Positions 15,840 to 24,588 of a DNA stretch of 64,000 nt are shown one piece after another. A model generated the notes under the pieces. It saw nothing but the letters and a program-made list of their open reading frames with translations. It did not search any database and was not told the DNA's origin. The DNA lies in contig NZ_CATNHF010000032.1 of NCBI RefSeq assembly GCF_950097975.1, positions 1-64,000 on the forward strand. Reading direction: 5' to 3'. The DNA is from Microbacterium sp. T2.11-28 (GTDB taxonomy: Bacteria; Actinomycetota; Actinomycetes; Actinomycetales; Microbacteriaceae). Numbering within the stretch: position 1 is the stretch's first letter; every line of letters begins with the position of its first letter. The position numbers and the translations under genes were made by a program.

Positions 15840-17437
15840 GAGTGCTCCTCAGCGGCGGGGGCGGTCAGCCACCCTTCGAGGTCGGCGACGACCGGGGTGG
15901 CGGTGGGCCAGAGTTCGTCGAGCCCTCCGGATAGGGCCGGGGTAGGGGTCGGGTCGTAGTCGGCGGGGTGAACGGCGTCGTCGGTGGCGAACAGGTCTTC
16001 TTCCCAGGCGGTGGAGGTGGCGAAGCAGTCGACGAGGTAGGAGTACTGGCCGACGTAGGCGATGAACTCCCCTTTCCGCAGTTGCCGGGCCATTTCGACG
16101 TGCGCGGGTGGGAGGTGGAGGCGGTCGCGGAGGGAGGCGTGTTCTTGGTGGTTGACGCGGAAGATGAACTTGTTCTCGATGTCGCCGATCACCGAGTACG
16201 CGAGGGATCGTTCGAGGGAGCCGGCTTCGCCGACGGCGTCGAGGTCGCCCATCTTGTGGAGGATCACGATGTTGCTGATCCCGTAATGTCGGGACAGTTT
16301 CAACCACTGCTGGAACATCTGCAGCGACGCGAGGGACGTCATGTCGCGCCAGCCCTCTTCACGGACGACGTATCGGGTGCGGTGCGCGTTCCGGTCGCTG
16401 ATGACGGCTTGGATCCAGGCGGTGGAGCACACCTGGGCGAGCTGTGCGGCGAGTTCCCCGCGGGCGAACAGTTCGCTGGTGTCGGTGACGACGATCGGGG
16501 CGTCCTGGTCGAACTCGACCGTGGAATCGTCCTCGAACAACCCAGACAGGTCGCCTTCCACGAAGCGGCGCAGCACGAACCGGGGTTGGACGGCGCCTTC
16601 GTGGGCGCGGAGCTCGGAGTGGGTTTCGGAGGCGATGGTGCCGAGTTGGTTGTAGACGCCGCGGAGGGTGGGGTGGTCGCCGGTGAGGGTGATGCACCGG
16701 TCGAGGGCGTCGTGGATCGCGGCGTGTTCTACGGCGGTGAGTCGGGTGCCGCCGAGTGCCATTTCGACGAGGGAGATGAGGGTGGCGATGCGGCGTTGCT
16801 TCGCCATCTGCTCGTGTTGCTCATCCGACGTGTCCGAGCGCCGCGGTCCCCTCGCCAGCGGGTTGAGGCGGGCGCCGGTACCGCCGCCCAAACGGATCAC
16901 TTTCCCGCCGGGGATCGCTTCGGCGACCGCCACCCATTCTCCCTTGGGGTCCGATGGGACGACGACCTGATGCCCGAACGCGATCGATCGGGTCACGAGC
17001 GTCTTGACGGTCCCGGATTTTCCCGACCGGTATGCGCCGAGCACGAGGATGTTGGTGGAGAAGGTGCCGCGGTCGCTCGCGTCGACGTACGCCTCCCAGG
17101 GGGAGAAGTGCCACAGCGCGTCCGCGTTCAGATCGACACCCAGCACGGGCCCGCGGTGACCGAGGCCGGCATCTGCGGCGAACGGGTAAATCCCCGCGAT
17201 GTGCTGAGACGTCGCCTGGTGGGCCGGCACCCAAGCCGGACTCACATTCCAATACCCACCGGTGACGATGCCGGGTCCGAACGGACCGCGAACGGCTGCC
17301 TCCGGGAGTGTCCGGTCACGACGGGATGACCGTGCGGGCCGGGCGTCCCGGTCAGCTGCGGCCAGCTCGCGGCGCAGCGCCCGGCGGTCCCGGCGGGACG
17401 CGTCGCCTGGTTCGAAGGAGACGGTGCGGCGAGTCAC
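15836..17437 (-). CDS. VirB4/TraC-like transfer ATPase (533 aa)
   Basis: The protein powers the secretion channel. Walker A is GAYRSGKS (134-141), and Walker B is probably the IVVTDTSEL strand. A YVVREEGWRDM motif and an LSRHYGISNIVILHKMGDL helix match VirB4/TraC C-terminal domains. It lacks the usual N-terminal VirB4 domain, which is supplied by the adjacent SCO6880 protein. I start at GTG 17437 because it forms a GTGA overlap with the previous stop. The longer frame to 17728 would run into that gene. It overlaps the ParA-like gene by 4 nt. Confidence 0.85.
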   Translation of the reverse strand: MTRRTVSFEPGDASRRDRRALRRELAAADRDARPARSSRRDRTLPEAAVRGPFGPGIVTGGYWNVSPAWVPAHQATSQHIAGIYPFAADAGLGHRGPVLGVDLNADALWHFSPWEAYVDASDRGTFSTNILVLGAYRSGKSGTVKTLVTRSIAFGHQVVVPSDPKGEWVAVAEAIPGGKVIRLGGGTGARLNPLARGPRRSDTSDEQHEQMAKQRRIATLISLVEMALGGTRLTAVEHAAIHDALDRCITLTGDHPTLRGVYNQLGTIASETHSELRAHEGAVQPRFVLRRFVEGDLSGLFEDDSTVEFDQDAPIVVTDTSELFARGELAAQLAQVCSTAWIQAVISDRNAHRTRYVVREEGWRDMTSLASLQMFQQWLKLSRHYGISNIVILHKMGDLDAVGEAGSLERSLAYSVIGDIENKFIFRVNHQEHASLRDRLHLPPAHVEMARQLRKGEFIAYVGQYSYLVDCFATSTAWEEDLFATDDAVHPADYDPTPTPALSGGLDELWPTATPVVADLEGWLTAPAAEEHS

Positions 17438-18924
17438 TTCATCCCCAACCCAAGGGGCAGCGCGTTCACCATGAGCGCCTCGGCCTGCTGGCAGTACAGC
17501 GTCTGCGCTTCCATGCCGGCACGGGAGAGCGCGTTCCGCATCCCGGCGATCGCCTGATCGAGCTCCTCTTCCGATGGGGCGGTGATGGTGAGGTATCCGC
17601 CGTACCGGAACTCGCCATGACCGGACACGATCTCCTGCTCCTGCCGCTCGAGCGCGTCCCAGTCCGCGGCATCCGCAGCAGACCCGTCCGCGCCCCGCTT
17701 GGCGCGCAGCTGCTCGTTTCCCCGCCACACCTTCTTCTCATCACGGATCCGCTTCAGCGCCTTCGACACCGGCACCGGTGTCAAGACCAGGGTGAAGATG
17801 TGCGTCACGGCTTCCCCGGTGACGGGATGCCGGGCGAACACCACCGGCGACAGAAACCCGACCGGGGCGTCCGACCGGGGCCACTCGTGGATCCACATCG
17901 TGGTGTGCACTCCGGAATCAGTCCGGACGACACCGTTGCGACCCTTCGGCTCCTCCAAGTGCATCGGCCCGATCGCGACCGGATCCACGCCGCTCTGTTC
18001 GTCGGGGCGGTTCTGGACGGTGGCGGCGAAGTCGGGGTCGAACGCAACCCGCACCAGCGCGGCGATGTCTCGCGGGGTCAGCCAACGGCGGACCGTGATC
18101 TTCGCGGCTTGGAGAGCGTCGGCGAGGTTCGCGGCTTCGATCGCCGCGAGCGACAGGATGGCATCCTTCCCGCCACCAAGGGACTTCAGCTGCGCTCCCA
18201 TCGCGACCAGGTCGAGAGTGAAGGTGAGGTAATTGCGGTGCGCGACGGCGAACCGCTCAGACCCGTCCATCACCTCCCGATAGTTCGCGGCCACCGGCGA
18301 CTCCGGGTCGATGCGGTGGAGCTCGGCGACGGTGTCGTAGTGGTCGCGGGCCGCACGGATCGTCGACGGGAGCGTGCGCTCCTGCAGCGCCACCCGCTTG
18401 ATTCCCGACCGTTGGGTGAAGGATGCGAGTACTCGCTCCCACTGCTGCGCGAGATCCCACCGGGCGGGAAGGTCCTGCATCAGGAACCCCTGCACCTCGA
18501 GCTCCGCTGTGACCGACACCGTCCGGTCAGCGGGGGAGTAGACAGCGGCGATGCCATCCACTTGCCACAGCTGCACTGATGCGCGCACCCCGGGGAGGTT
18601 CAGCGTTCCCTCCAGCCGGGGCGCCTCGGGCCGGAATGTCTGCTCCGTCGCACCGGTCCCGTGACGGATCTGCTTCATCACCCACAGGCCGATCATCCGC
18701 GGCGTCGAGACACCCCGGATCGACGTCACCGCCGCCACACCCAACGCCAGATAGAGAGGGGCCGCGTACAGCAATCCCACGGGCCCGAAGCGATTGATAG
18801 CCATCCACAGCACGATCCCCGCGGCGGCGAGGGTGGCGACCTGCCACCCATCCAGGCCCAGCACCAGTCCCTGCCCGGATCTGCGTGGAAGCCGCACCGG
18901 CCGGGCGAACTCCTGAGCACTCAT
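17434..18924 (-). CDS. SCO6880-family transfer protein (496 aa)
   Basis: This protein is of the SCO6880 type, a PrgI-like membrane segment joined to a VirB4 N-terminal-like domain. Two membrane helices lie at about 27-65 (WQVATLAAAGIVLWM and LLYAAPLYLALGVAAV). The rest is cytoplasmic, with GTLNLPGVRASVQLW, a helical middle, and a C-terminal GGYLTITAPSEEELDQAI segment. Together with the next gene it forms the split VirB3/VirB4 ATPase of actinobacterial T4SS. The ATG at 18924 overlaps the previous stop by 4 nt, and the end overlaps the ATPase gene. Confidence 0.85.
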   Translation of the reverse strand: MSAQEFARPVRLPRRSGQGLVLGLDGWQVATLAAAGIVLWMAINRFGPVGLLYAAPLYLALGVAAVTSIRGVSTPRMIGLWVMKQIRHGTGATEQTFRPEAPRLEGTLNLPGVRASVQLWQVDGIAAVYSPADRTVSVTAELEVQGFLMQDLPARWDLAQQWERVLASFTQRSGIKRVALQERTLPSTIRAARDHYDTVAELHRIDPESPVAANYREVMDGSERFAVAHRNYLTFTLDLVAMGAQLKSLGGGKDAILSLAAIEAANLADALQAAKITVRRWLTPRDIAALVRVAFDPDFAATVQNRPDEQSGVDPVAIGPMHLEEPKGRNGVVRTDSGVHTTMWIHEWPRSDAPVGFLSPVVFARHPVTGEAVTHIFTLVLTPVPVSKALKRIRDEKKVWRGNEQLRAKRGADGSAADAADWDALERQEQEIVSGHGEFRYGGYLTITAPSEEELDQAIAGMRNALSRAGMEAQTLYCQQAEALMVNALPLGLGMK

Positions 18925-20360
18925 GACACGCTCCCTTCTTTACGAGGCGGCACGGACGTCTGTGGGGACGGCGATGGCGTCGGGCGAGCGGACGCCCGGC
19001 CGCCGGGCGTCGCAGCGCTGGCGGGTCGAGCTGCGCCGGCAGTGCGGCCGCTCCGACTGGGGCTCATTACGCTTCCACCAATGCGACTGCGTGAGCCGGC
19101 CGTGGAAGATGTGGATGTCGAGGGTCCGCCAGAGCTAATGCCCGCGGGTGAGCCACCGAGTCGCGTTGGGATGCTGGTCACCGTGCGCCCCGCAGTCCGC
19201 GCGGCACCGGCCGCACGGGACCCGAGGTTGGAGCCGAGGGAGTCGGCGGCGACCGCGCCGACGAAGCTGAACAGGCCGAACACCGCGAATGGGGCGAAGG
19301 AGACCATGACCAGCCCGACGAGCAGCGGCCAGGCCTGCGGGTTCCAGATGCTGTCCATCGCAGAAAGCCCGTTCACGATCAGCGTCACGAACGCGATCGT
19401 GAGCGGTGCAGTGAGCAATAGCACGATGAGTGCGGAGAAGTAGCGGACGACCCACTGGGGTCCGATGCCGCGGACGGGGTAGATCATCCATGCAAGGGGG
19501 CCGATCATGATCAGGGCGGCGAGAGCGATGTTCCGGAACGTGAACACCAGCATCAGCAGGAGCAATCCGATCATCAGGAGCGCGTGGATGAGGAACCCGA
19601 AGAAGTAGTTCGCTTCGCCGCCGGCCCACATCACCTGCTGCAAGGTGCGGAACAATCCCCACGCGCCATCGCGACTCAGGATGTACCAGGTGAGGTCGTC
19701 GATCGCGTTAAGCACATGCCCGGTCGCCCACAGCGACAGCACCGACGCAGGGAACGCGAGGAAAGAGCGCAGAAGCGCCCCCACCAGCTCGCGTCGCTCC
19801 CCGCTGATGGCGGCCGCTGTGACCGACCACATCATCGCCACCAGGAGCACGATCAGCACTGCCCACGCCCAGAACGACCACTCACCCGTCGCGGCATCCC
19901 AGAGCAAGGTGCTCGTATCGAACTTCATGTTTTCCGCGACACTGAACATCATCGCCATCGTCGCGAGCGCCATCCCCCGTCCCGCGTTCTCGAACGTCAC
20001 GCACACCACATCGCCGAGACTGCACCCGTACCCGACCATCACCTCTTTACCCCCGGCGGCTTGAATCGCCGACGCATGCCCCTCGTAGGTTGTGCAGATC
20101 GCGACGCGCTCGCCCGCCATCAGCACGCCCAGGTAACACTTCTGCGGTTTGATTTCGGAGGCGTTGTCCGGAACGCATGACACTTGCGCCGCGGACACAT
20201 TGCAGGTCACCGGGTGCGCTGGAGATGACCATGGCTCTCCCGTCACATCTGTCGGGGTAGCAGCGGCCGATGCCGAAGTTGCTGATGCCGGTGCGCCGGC
20301 GCCGACAATGGTCAACATCCCGACGAAGATGCCGACGAGGATGACTCGACAGAGGGCCAT
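18921..20360 (-). CDS. TrbL/VirB6-like membrane protein (479 aa)
   Basis: An N-terminal signal sequence (MALCRVILVGIFVGMLTIVG) is followed by an extracellular Cys-containing loop, about six membrane helices (residues about 140-390) and a Ser/Thr/Arg-rich tail with many GG and AG repeats. Loops include PVRGIGPQWVVRY and a PQAWPLLVGLVMVSF helix. This is the layout of polytopic TrbL/VirB6 channel proteins. I start at ATG 20360, which shares one base with the previous stop. It sits between the small membrane protein and the SCO6880 gene, as in other actinobacterial transfer operons. Confidence 0.75.
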   Translation of the reverse strand: MALCRVILVGIFVGMLTIVGAGAPASATSASAAATPTDVTGEPWSSPAHPVTCNVSAAQVSCVPDNASEIKPQKCYLGVLMAGERVAICTTYEGHASAIQAAGGKEVMVGYGCSLGDVVCVTFENAGRGMALATMAMMFSVAENMKFDTSTLLWDAATGEWSFWAWAVLIVLLVAMMWSVTAAAISGERRELVGALLRSFLAFPASVLSLWATGHVLNAIDDLTWYILSRDGAWGLFRTLQQVMWAGGEANYFFGFLIHALLMIGLLLLMLVFTFRNIALAALIMIGPLAWMIYPVRGIGPQWVVRYFSALIVLLLTAPLTIAFVTLIVNGLSAMDSIWNPQAWPLLVGLVMVSFAPFAVFGLFSFVGAVAADSLGSNLGSRAAGAARTAGRTVTSIPTRLGGSPAGISSGGPSTSTSSTAGSRSRIGGSVMSPSRSGRTAGAARPASAATPGGRASARPTPSPSPQTSVPPRKEGSVS

Positions 20361-20656
20361 CAGAACCCGAAGTCGAATCCGACGAAGAAGCCCATGATGG
20401 CGGATGCTGAGCCGAGCACTGCGGCAGCGATGAAGATCCACATGATGTTCTCGCCGGCCCACGTGCGGACCCTGTCGGACGCCAGTCCGCGGAAGGCGAG
20501 CGCGGCTCCCGCGATCATCAGCAGGATCAGCACGACGACAAGCAACGTCGCCAGCACGTAGGACGCGAGGACCTGAAGGCCCTCCAGCCATGGGGCACCG
20601 TAGTCAGGTTGGATGTCCGGCACCTCGACGTCGAATGGGTGTAGGAGAGATTGCAT
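20360..20656 (-). CDS. small two-helix membrane protein, VirB2/TrbC-like (98 aa)
   Basis: The protein has a short N-terminus, then two hydrophobic helices (about 31-52 and 70-92) joined by a GLASDRVRTWAGEN loop, and ends FVGFDFGF. Size and topology fit pilin-like VirB2/TrbC proteins of Gram-positive type IV systems, though such proteins are too variable for certainty. GAAGGAG-like Shine-Dalgarno sequence precedes the ATG at 20656. The frame could extend to 21091, but that part lies inside the M23 peptidase gene. It overlaps the TrbL-like gene by 1 nt (TGATG). Confidence 0.65.
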   Translation of the reverse strand: MQSLLHPFDVEVPDIQPDYGAPWLEGLQVLASYVLATLLVVVLILLMIAGAALAFRGLASDRVRTWAGENIMWIFIAAAVLGSASAIMGFFVGFDFGF

Positions 20657-20676
20657 GGAGAGCTCCTTCGTGTAGG

Positions 20677-21294
20677 TCAACGGAGGGGGAGGCCGAGGGC
20701 AGTCATGAACGGCTCGGGGTCGATGGCGACGCCATCGAGCTGCACTTCGAAATGCAGGTGGCATCCCGTGCTCTTGCCGGTGCTGCCTTCGAGACCGAGC
20801 GGAAACCCGACGTCGACGTCGTCCCCGACAGCGACGATCAGGGAGTGCCATTGCATGTGCCCGTACAAGGTGACGATTCCGTCGCCATGATCGATGCGGA
20901 CAGTGTTGCCCCACCCGGGCATCGGCCCCGCATCGATCACTCGCCCCGCGGCTGCGGCGAACACAGTCTGCCCACATCCGCTGGCGAGATCGATGCCTTC
21001 GTGGTCGGAGGGGCAATACGCGCACCCCTTCACCGGGTGCCAGCCGAACCCCCGACCCGTCGTCCATCCAGGCGCTAACGGTTCGCCCCACACGCCCGAG
21101 GTCCTCGGGATCCCGCCGGGCCCGGCGCCCCCTGCAGTTGTCACGGCATCGCCCGCGACTGCAAGTGGTATTAGCCAGAGCGGTGACAACAGCATTAGCG
21201 CGAGCGTTATCAATGCGCCTACAAGCCCGACCACGACCCTGCGGCCAGTCCTCGATCGTGCGAGGGCTGCGGCGGCGGTGACCGGGGCGCCCAC
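20677..21294 (-). CDS. M23-family peptidase of the transfer operon (205 aa)
   Basis: A membrane anchor (about 18-45) is followed by an exported LytM domain with the zinc ligands of M23 peptidases: H and D in DHEGIDLASG, and the C-terminal CHLHFEV (HxH). The enzyme cuts peptidoglycan cross-bridges and would open the cell wall for the transfer channel. The GTG at 21294 lies one base after the previous stop. The in-frame start at 21357 would overlap that gene. It is followed 20 bp later by the pilin-like gene. Confidence 0.88.
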   Translation of the reverse strand: MGAPVTAAAALARSRTGRRVVVGLVGALITLALMLLSPLWLIPLAVAGDAVTTAGGAGPGGIPRTSGVWGEPLAPGWTTGRGFGWHPVKGCAYCPSDHEGIDLASGCGQTVFAAAAGRVIDAGPMPGWGNTVRIDHGDGIVTLYGHMQWHSLIVAVGDDVDVGFPLGLEGSTGKSTGCHLHFEVQLDGVAIDPEPFMTALGLPLR

Positions 21295-21295
21295 G

Positions 21296-22045
21296 TCAGG
21301 GCTCCAATGGCTCCGGGAAGAAGCGCACCACCTTGCAGTCCCCAGCCTGCTGCGCACTGTCCGGGGTCGGGACAGAGCCCGCGCCGCACAACACCTGCAC
21401 GCTCACGCGCACGGTGTCCTCATACGACAGCTCCCCATCGCTGCCATCCGTCCGCGTGATCATCAACACCACATCAGCGGTACCGATCGACATATCTCCC
21501 GACTCGTCGTCGGGAACCACCTGAAAGTCGATCGGCCCATTCACCGTGGCGACCACCCGGCCCGCTTCGGAGTCCAACGACTCCCATTCCGACTCCGGCA
21601 AGACAACGGACTGCCGCAACTCGAGCCGGGCGGACTCGAGCTCGGCTGTCTGATCGGCGGTGGCATATCGGGTGTCCGGGGTGAACCATGAGTCCAGGAA
21701 CGAAAGCCATTGGTCGCGCACCGCGAGCTGAGTATCGAACGTGGACGCGGCCGACAACGCCGCGCGGACGTAGACATCCCCGTCGCGGGTGATGGGTTCT
21801 GCCACCCAGCCAAGTTCGCGGACCGAGGCGTCCACGGAATCGCCCGCGGATGGCTCGGTGGTCGATGAGGAACCCGGAGTGTTCTGGGTGCTCGTGGGGG
21901 GAGCCGACGGAATGTTTGGGGTAGGCGTCTGAGTAGCGCCCGAACTCATGCCAATCACAATCGCGACCACAGCGATCAGGAGGACAGCGCCGCCCAAAGC
22001 GGCCCACACAAGCCCGAGGTTGCGGCGCGAAGGCGACATCTTCAT
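21296..22045 (-). CDS. membrane-anchored VirB8/TcpC-like candidate (249 aa)
   Basis: One membrane helix (about 12-33) is followed by a Pro/Ser/Thr spacer and an extracellular alpha/beta domain. That domain has RAALSAASTFDTQLAVRDQW and DVVLMITRTDG strands and two cysteines near the C-terminus. The short cytoplasmic tail, single helix, and NTF2-like-looking exported domain resemble VirB8/TcpC channel components, and the position at the head of the operon fits. The assignment rests on topology, not on a motif. Starts with ATG at 22045. Confidence 0.6.
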   Translation of the reverse strand: MKMSPSRRNLGLVWAALGGAVLLIAVVAIVIGMSSGATQTPTPNIPSAPPTSTQNTPGSSSTTEPSAGDSVDASVRELGWVAEPITRDGDVYVRAALSAASTFDTQLAVRDQWLSFLDSWFTPDTRYATADQTAELESARLELRQSVVLPESEWESLDSEAGRVVATVNGPIDFQVVPDDESGDMSIGTADVVLMITRTDGSDGELSYEDTVRVSVQVLCGAGSVPTPDSAQQAGDCKVVRFFPEPLEP

Positions 22046-22251
22046 CTCGGCGCCTCCTCGTCACGAGCGTGCACGTCGACCAGGCGGACCGAAACAGAGG
22101 AGCGTGTCGACGACGCGTACTTGCTGGCCGACGGTACCCGTGCCGCGCGGACGGCGTCTGTAGGGCACTTGGGGGACAAGCTCCTCACCACCTTCCACGC
22201 ACTAGGTGTCGCCTTAGACGTCACCTTAGGAGAACGCGCTTTAGTCGTCAA
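22042..22251 (-). CDS. possible small basic protein at operon head (69 aa)
   Basis: The frame starts at TTG 22251, ends 4 nt into the next gene (TGA within ATGA), and encodes a Ser/Lys/Arg-rich peptide. The overlap copies the pattern of the operon, but the start is weak and the composition is not clearly protein-like. The opposite strand has an equally long open frame, so the coding strand is uncertain. Confidence 0.25.
   Translation of the reverse strand: MTTKARSPKVTSKATPSAWKVVRSLSPKCPTDAVRAARVPSASKYASSTRSSVSVRLVDVHARDEEAPR
22202..22229. promoter_or_regulatory. near-palindrome upstream of winged-helix regulator
   Basis: CTAGGTG and CACCTTAG form an imperfect inverted repeat centred near 22216, and CCTTAG recurs. 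It lies in the divergent region between the transfer operon and the regulator at 22260, a natural place for the regulator's operator. There is no direct evidence of binding. Confidence 0.3.
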
Positions 22252-22259
22252 GTGGCGCG

Positions 22260-22592
22260 ATGGATAATGATCAGGTGCCTCGATACGCTGAACCCGCCAA
22301 CGGAGGTTGGGGGCAGGACCCGGTGGCTTCGCTCGGCAACTCGGTCAAGCTGTCTATCATCCGCCTACTGCGGGAACATCCAGGGTCCACGTCAGTGCAG
22401 TTGACCGAAGCACTACAACTCGGTCGCACCACGGTGGTCGAGCACCTAGCTCAACTCGAGGACGCGGGCTTGCTGCAGGCGGTGCCACCGCGAGGAGCGC
22501 GTCGGCGAGGAGAGGTCGTCACCTACCGAGTACAGAACGCGCGGGTGACCGAGCTATACCTCCAACTTGGACAGGCGATGGGGGAGGTCTGA
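22260..22592 (+). CDS. ArsR-like winged-helix regulator (110 aa)
   Basis: A winged-helix domain spans residues about 24-92: LGNSVKLSIIRLLREHPG (first helix), SVQLTEALQLGRTTVVEHLAQLEDAGLL (helix-turn-helix) and a basic wing RGARRRGEVVTYRV. There are no cysteines, so a metal-sensing role of the classic ArsR/SmtB type is unlikely. The gene is divergent from the transfer operon, and its ATG lies in a region with repeated TTAG-containing sequences. It probably controls conjugation (inference). Confidence 0.8.
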   Translation: MDNDQVPRYAEPANGGWGQDPVASLGNSVKLSIIRLLREHPGSTSVQLTEALQLGRTTVVEHLAQLEDAGLLQAVPPRGARRRGEVVTYRVQNARVTELYLQLGQAMGEV

Positions 22593-22723
22593 GGCCCGAT
22601 AGCCAATCAGAACGTCGCGGGTGGCACGCCGTGGAAATATCGATGTGAGGCGTCCAGCTTGATTCGAGGACCCGGATGTGTGAGTAGGGAGATTGCCGCC
22701 CTCGCAGCGATCCTGTCCTGTCC

Positions 22724-23040
22724 TCAGGACTGGGGGATGAGGACCATCGAGTGGTTCGCGAAGAACGCGGTGCCACCCGCCCCGTGTCGTTGCATCGTGT
22801 GCGCGATCGCTTCTGCGTCACCCTGGTCGGAAGCAACGCGCAGGAGAGCGTTGCCCTTCTGAAGTGCTTCTGCGTAAGCGGCGAGCTCGTTCTCTGCTGA
22901 ACCTAGGTGCTGCAGGTTTCGGACTCGACGTCCTTTTTGTCATGCCCAGTTCCGTACAGATCGAAGATTCGAACGCCTTCCGGCCCCGCAAGCACATCCG
23001 CTTGCTGGATGTGAAACGGCGCACCCCCGAGCTCATCGCA
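22724..23040 (-). pseudogene. frameshifted stress-protein-like gene fragment
   Basis: Two frames join to give one protein-like sequence. The first reads ADVLAGPEGVRIFDLYGTG until a TAG at 22903-22905. The second, from about 22939, continues LGSAENELAAYAEALQKGN and ends HSMVLIPQS at 22724. A frameshift lies between 22903 and 22939. The 5' end abuts the transposase remnant near 23040, so the start is lost. The helix-strand pattern resembles small general-stress proteins, but I cannot name a family. Confidence 0.55.
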
Positions 23041-23041
23041 T

Positions 23042-23152
23042 GCGGCATACGCGACCTGGCTCGACCACTACACCCTAGACAGGCACCACCTCGGCATCGG
23101 AGGCAAGACCCCCATCGACCGAATCAACAACGGTCGAGGTCAGTACATCTAG
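23042..23152 (+). pseudogene. C-terminal remnant of an IS481-family transposase
   Basis: The frame encodes about 36 residues: WLDHYTLDRHHLGIGGKTPI, then DRINN, ending GQYI and TAG. This is the last segment of the DDE integrase core of IS481 transposases. Everything before it is missing, and the sequence joins the frameshifted gene on its left. No terminal inverted repeat could be identified by eye. Confidence 0.75.
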
Positions 23153-23425
23153 AGCGGGAACCTACAACGACGACGGACCTGCTCGGACGCCGTCCTTCTG
23201 CGCGACGGACCGCCAGGGTGAAGGTTCTCGATAGGAGCTGCAATTTCCACCGGCGGCGGGCGGACGGGCTATTCGTTTTGTCCGATGGGTCGTGTGTACC
23301 GGCATCTCGGGCTGTTCGTTGCGGCCACGTCGCCGGCATGTCCGACCAGCTTGACGACTACATCACCCGGCCAGGGCTGGGACGTCGGTTTGATGGGTGG
23401 TGGCGGGGCGCCACCAGGCGGGCGC
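23153..23425. other. no recognisable gene
   Basis: This 273-bp stretch between the IS481 remnant and the EamA gene has no good start and no protein-like frame. It is probably degraded sequence from insertion events. Confidence 0.4.
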
Positions 23426-24334
23426 TCAACCTTCAAGCCGACGGGACGCGCGGTCAGCGTGTCTGCCGGGGATGGTGAGGAGGGCGACGGAGCCGATCAC
23501 GATGGCGGTGCCGGTCCAGCCGAGCACGCTCTGGGTCTCCTGCAAGAGCCCGACGGACAGGACGATCCCGAAGACGGGCACGAGAATCGTCCATGTTGTG
23601 AGGATGTCGAGCCGGGACCGTTGCGTCTCCGCGTACCAGGCGACGGTGGTCGCGGCGGTGCCGGCCAGGGACATCCACAGCAGGGAGAGCACGAATCCCG
23701 GCGTCCATTCAATGACCGGCGGACCTTCGACGATCGCGGCGGCGACGAGGAGGATCCCGCCGCCGAGCAGCAGCTGCACGGTGGCGACGAGGAACGGGTC
23801 GGCGCGCACGGCGCGGCTGATGAGGGTGCCGGCGGTGACGGCGGCGGCGGCGGTGAGGGACAGCCATGCCCCGGTCCCGGCGCCGGCGGGCAGCACGATG
23901 AGCAGGAGTCCGGCGAGCCCGGTGAGCATCGCGGCCACCGATCGCAGGGAGGGACGTTCGCGGTAGAGCCACCAGGCGGGCAGCAGGATGAGGACGGGCT
24001 GGACGTTGGCCAGCACGGACGCGACGCCCGTTGTCAGGCCGATGGTGCCGCCGAACATGGCGGCGTAGGCGATGGCGACGTTCACGACGCCGAGCACGCC
24101 GATCAGCGTCCAACTGCGTACCTCGCGGGGGACGGGCGCGCGGCGGATGACAGTGAGGATCAGCAGAGCGGCACCGGCGACGAGGGCGCGCAGTGCTGCG
24201 AGCCACAGCAGCGGCGCATCTTGCAGCCCGACGCTGATCGCGACGAAGCAGGACCCCCACGCGAAGGTGATCCACAGCATCCGCCACGGGCTCGGCGCCC
24301 GCCGTCCGGTGCCGGCCGCGGTGGGGGTGCTCAT
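23426..24334 (-). CDS. EamA/DMT-family transporter (302 aa)
   Basis: Ten membrane helices are arranged in two repeats of five. The first EamA repeat starts WITFAWGSCFVAISVGLQDAP and the second around LSLTAAAAVTAGTLI, with the usual small-residue-rich helices and short loops. Such proteins export metabolites or other small molecules; the substrate is unknown here. The ATG at 24334 overlaps the stop of the DUF2933 gene by 4 nt. It is the last gene of the minus-strand block that begins at 27551 in the copper island. Confidence 0.88.
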   Translation of the reverse strand: MSTPTAAGTGRRAPSPWRMLWITFAWGSCFVAISVGLQDAPLLWLAALRALVAGAALLILTVIRRAPVPREVRSWTLIGVLGVVNVAIAYAAMFGGTIGLTTGVASVLANVQPVLILLPAWWLYRERPSLRSVAAMLTGLAGLLLIVLPAGAGTGAWLSLTAAAAVTAGTLISRAVRADPFLVATVQLLLGGGILLVAAAIVEGPPVIEWTPGFVLSLLWMSLAGTAATTVAWYAETQRSRLDILTTWTILVPVFGIVLSVGLLQETQSVLGWTGTAIVIGSVALLTIPGRHADRASRRLEG

Positions 24335-24588
24335 GCGTCGTCGTCGGGGGGCGGGTTCGTGTGGTCGTGACGGGTCTGTTCACGGTGTCGTCCGTGGCCT
24401 CCGTGTCCGCGGTGGCTGAACAGGTGCAGTAGGGCGATCACGATGATGCCGGCGTAGGGGGCGGCCGCGGCGAGGTGGGTCCAGTGGTCGATGACCAGGT
24501 AGATGACGATCCCGGCGACGGCAAGCGCGATGATCCCCCAGATCCACACGCGTCCAGGGCGGGGCGGTCCGGCGTGCGGGGTGGTCAT
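24331..24588 (-). CDS. DUF2933-like membrane protein (85 aa)
   Basis: The protein has one or two membrane helices (about 14-34 and 42-56), the latter ending LLHLFSHRGHGGHGRHRE. This hydrophobic segment followed by a His-rich tail is typical of DUF2933, found in metal-resistance clusters. The tail could bind copper. I start at ATG 24588; the frame could extend to 25110, but that part is the GAPDH remnant. It overlaps neighbours by 4 nt. Confidence 0.7.
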   Translation of the reverse strand: MTTPHAGPPRPGRVWIWGIIALAVAGIVIYLVIDHWTHLAAAAPYAGIIVIALLHLFSHRGHGGHGRHREQTRHDHTNPPPDDDA

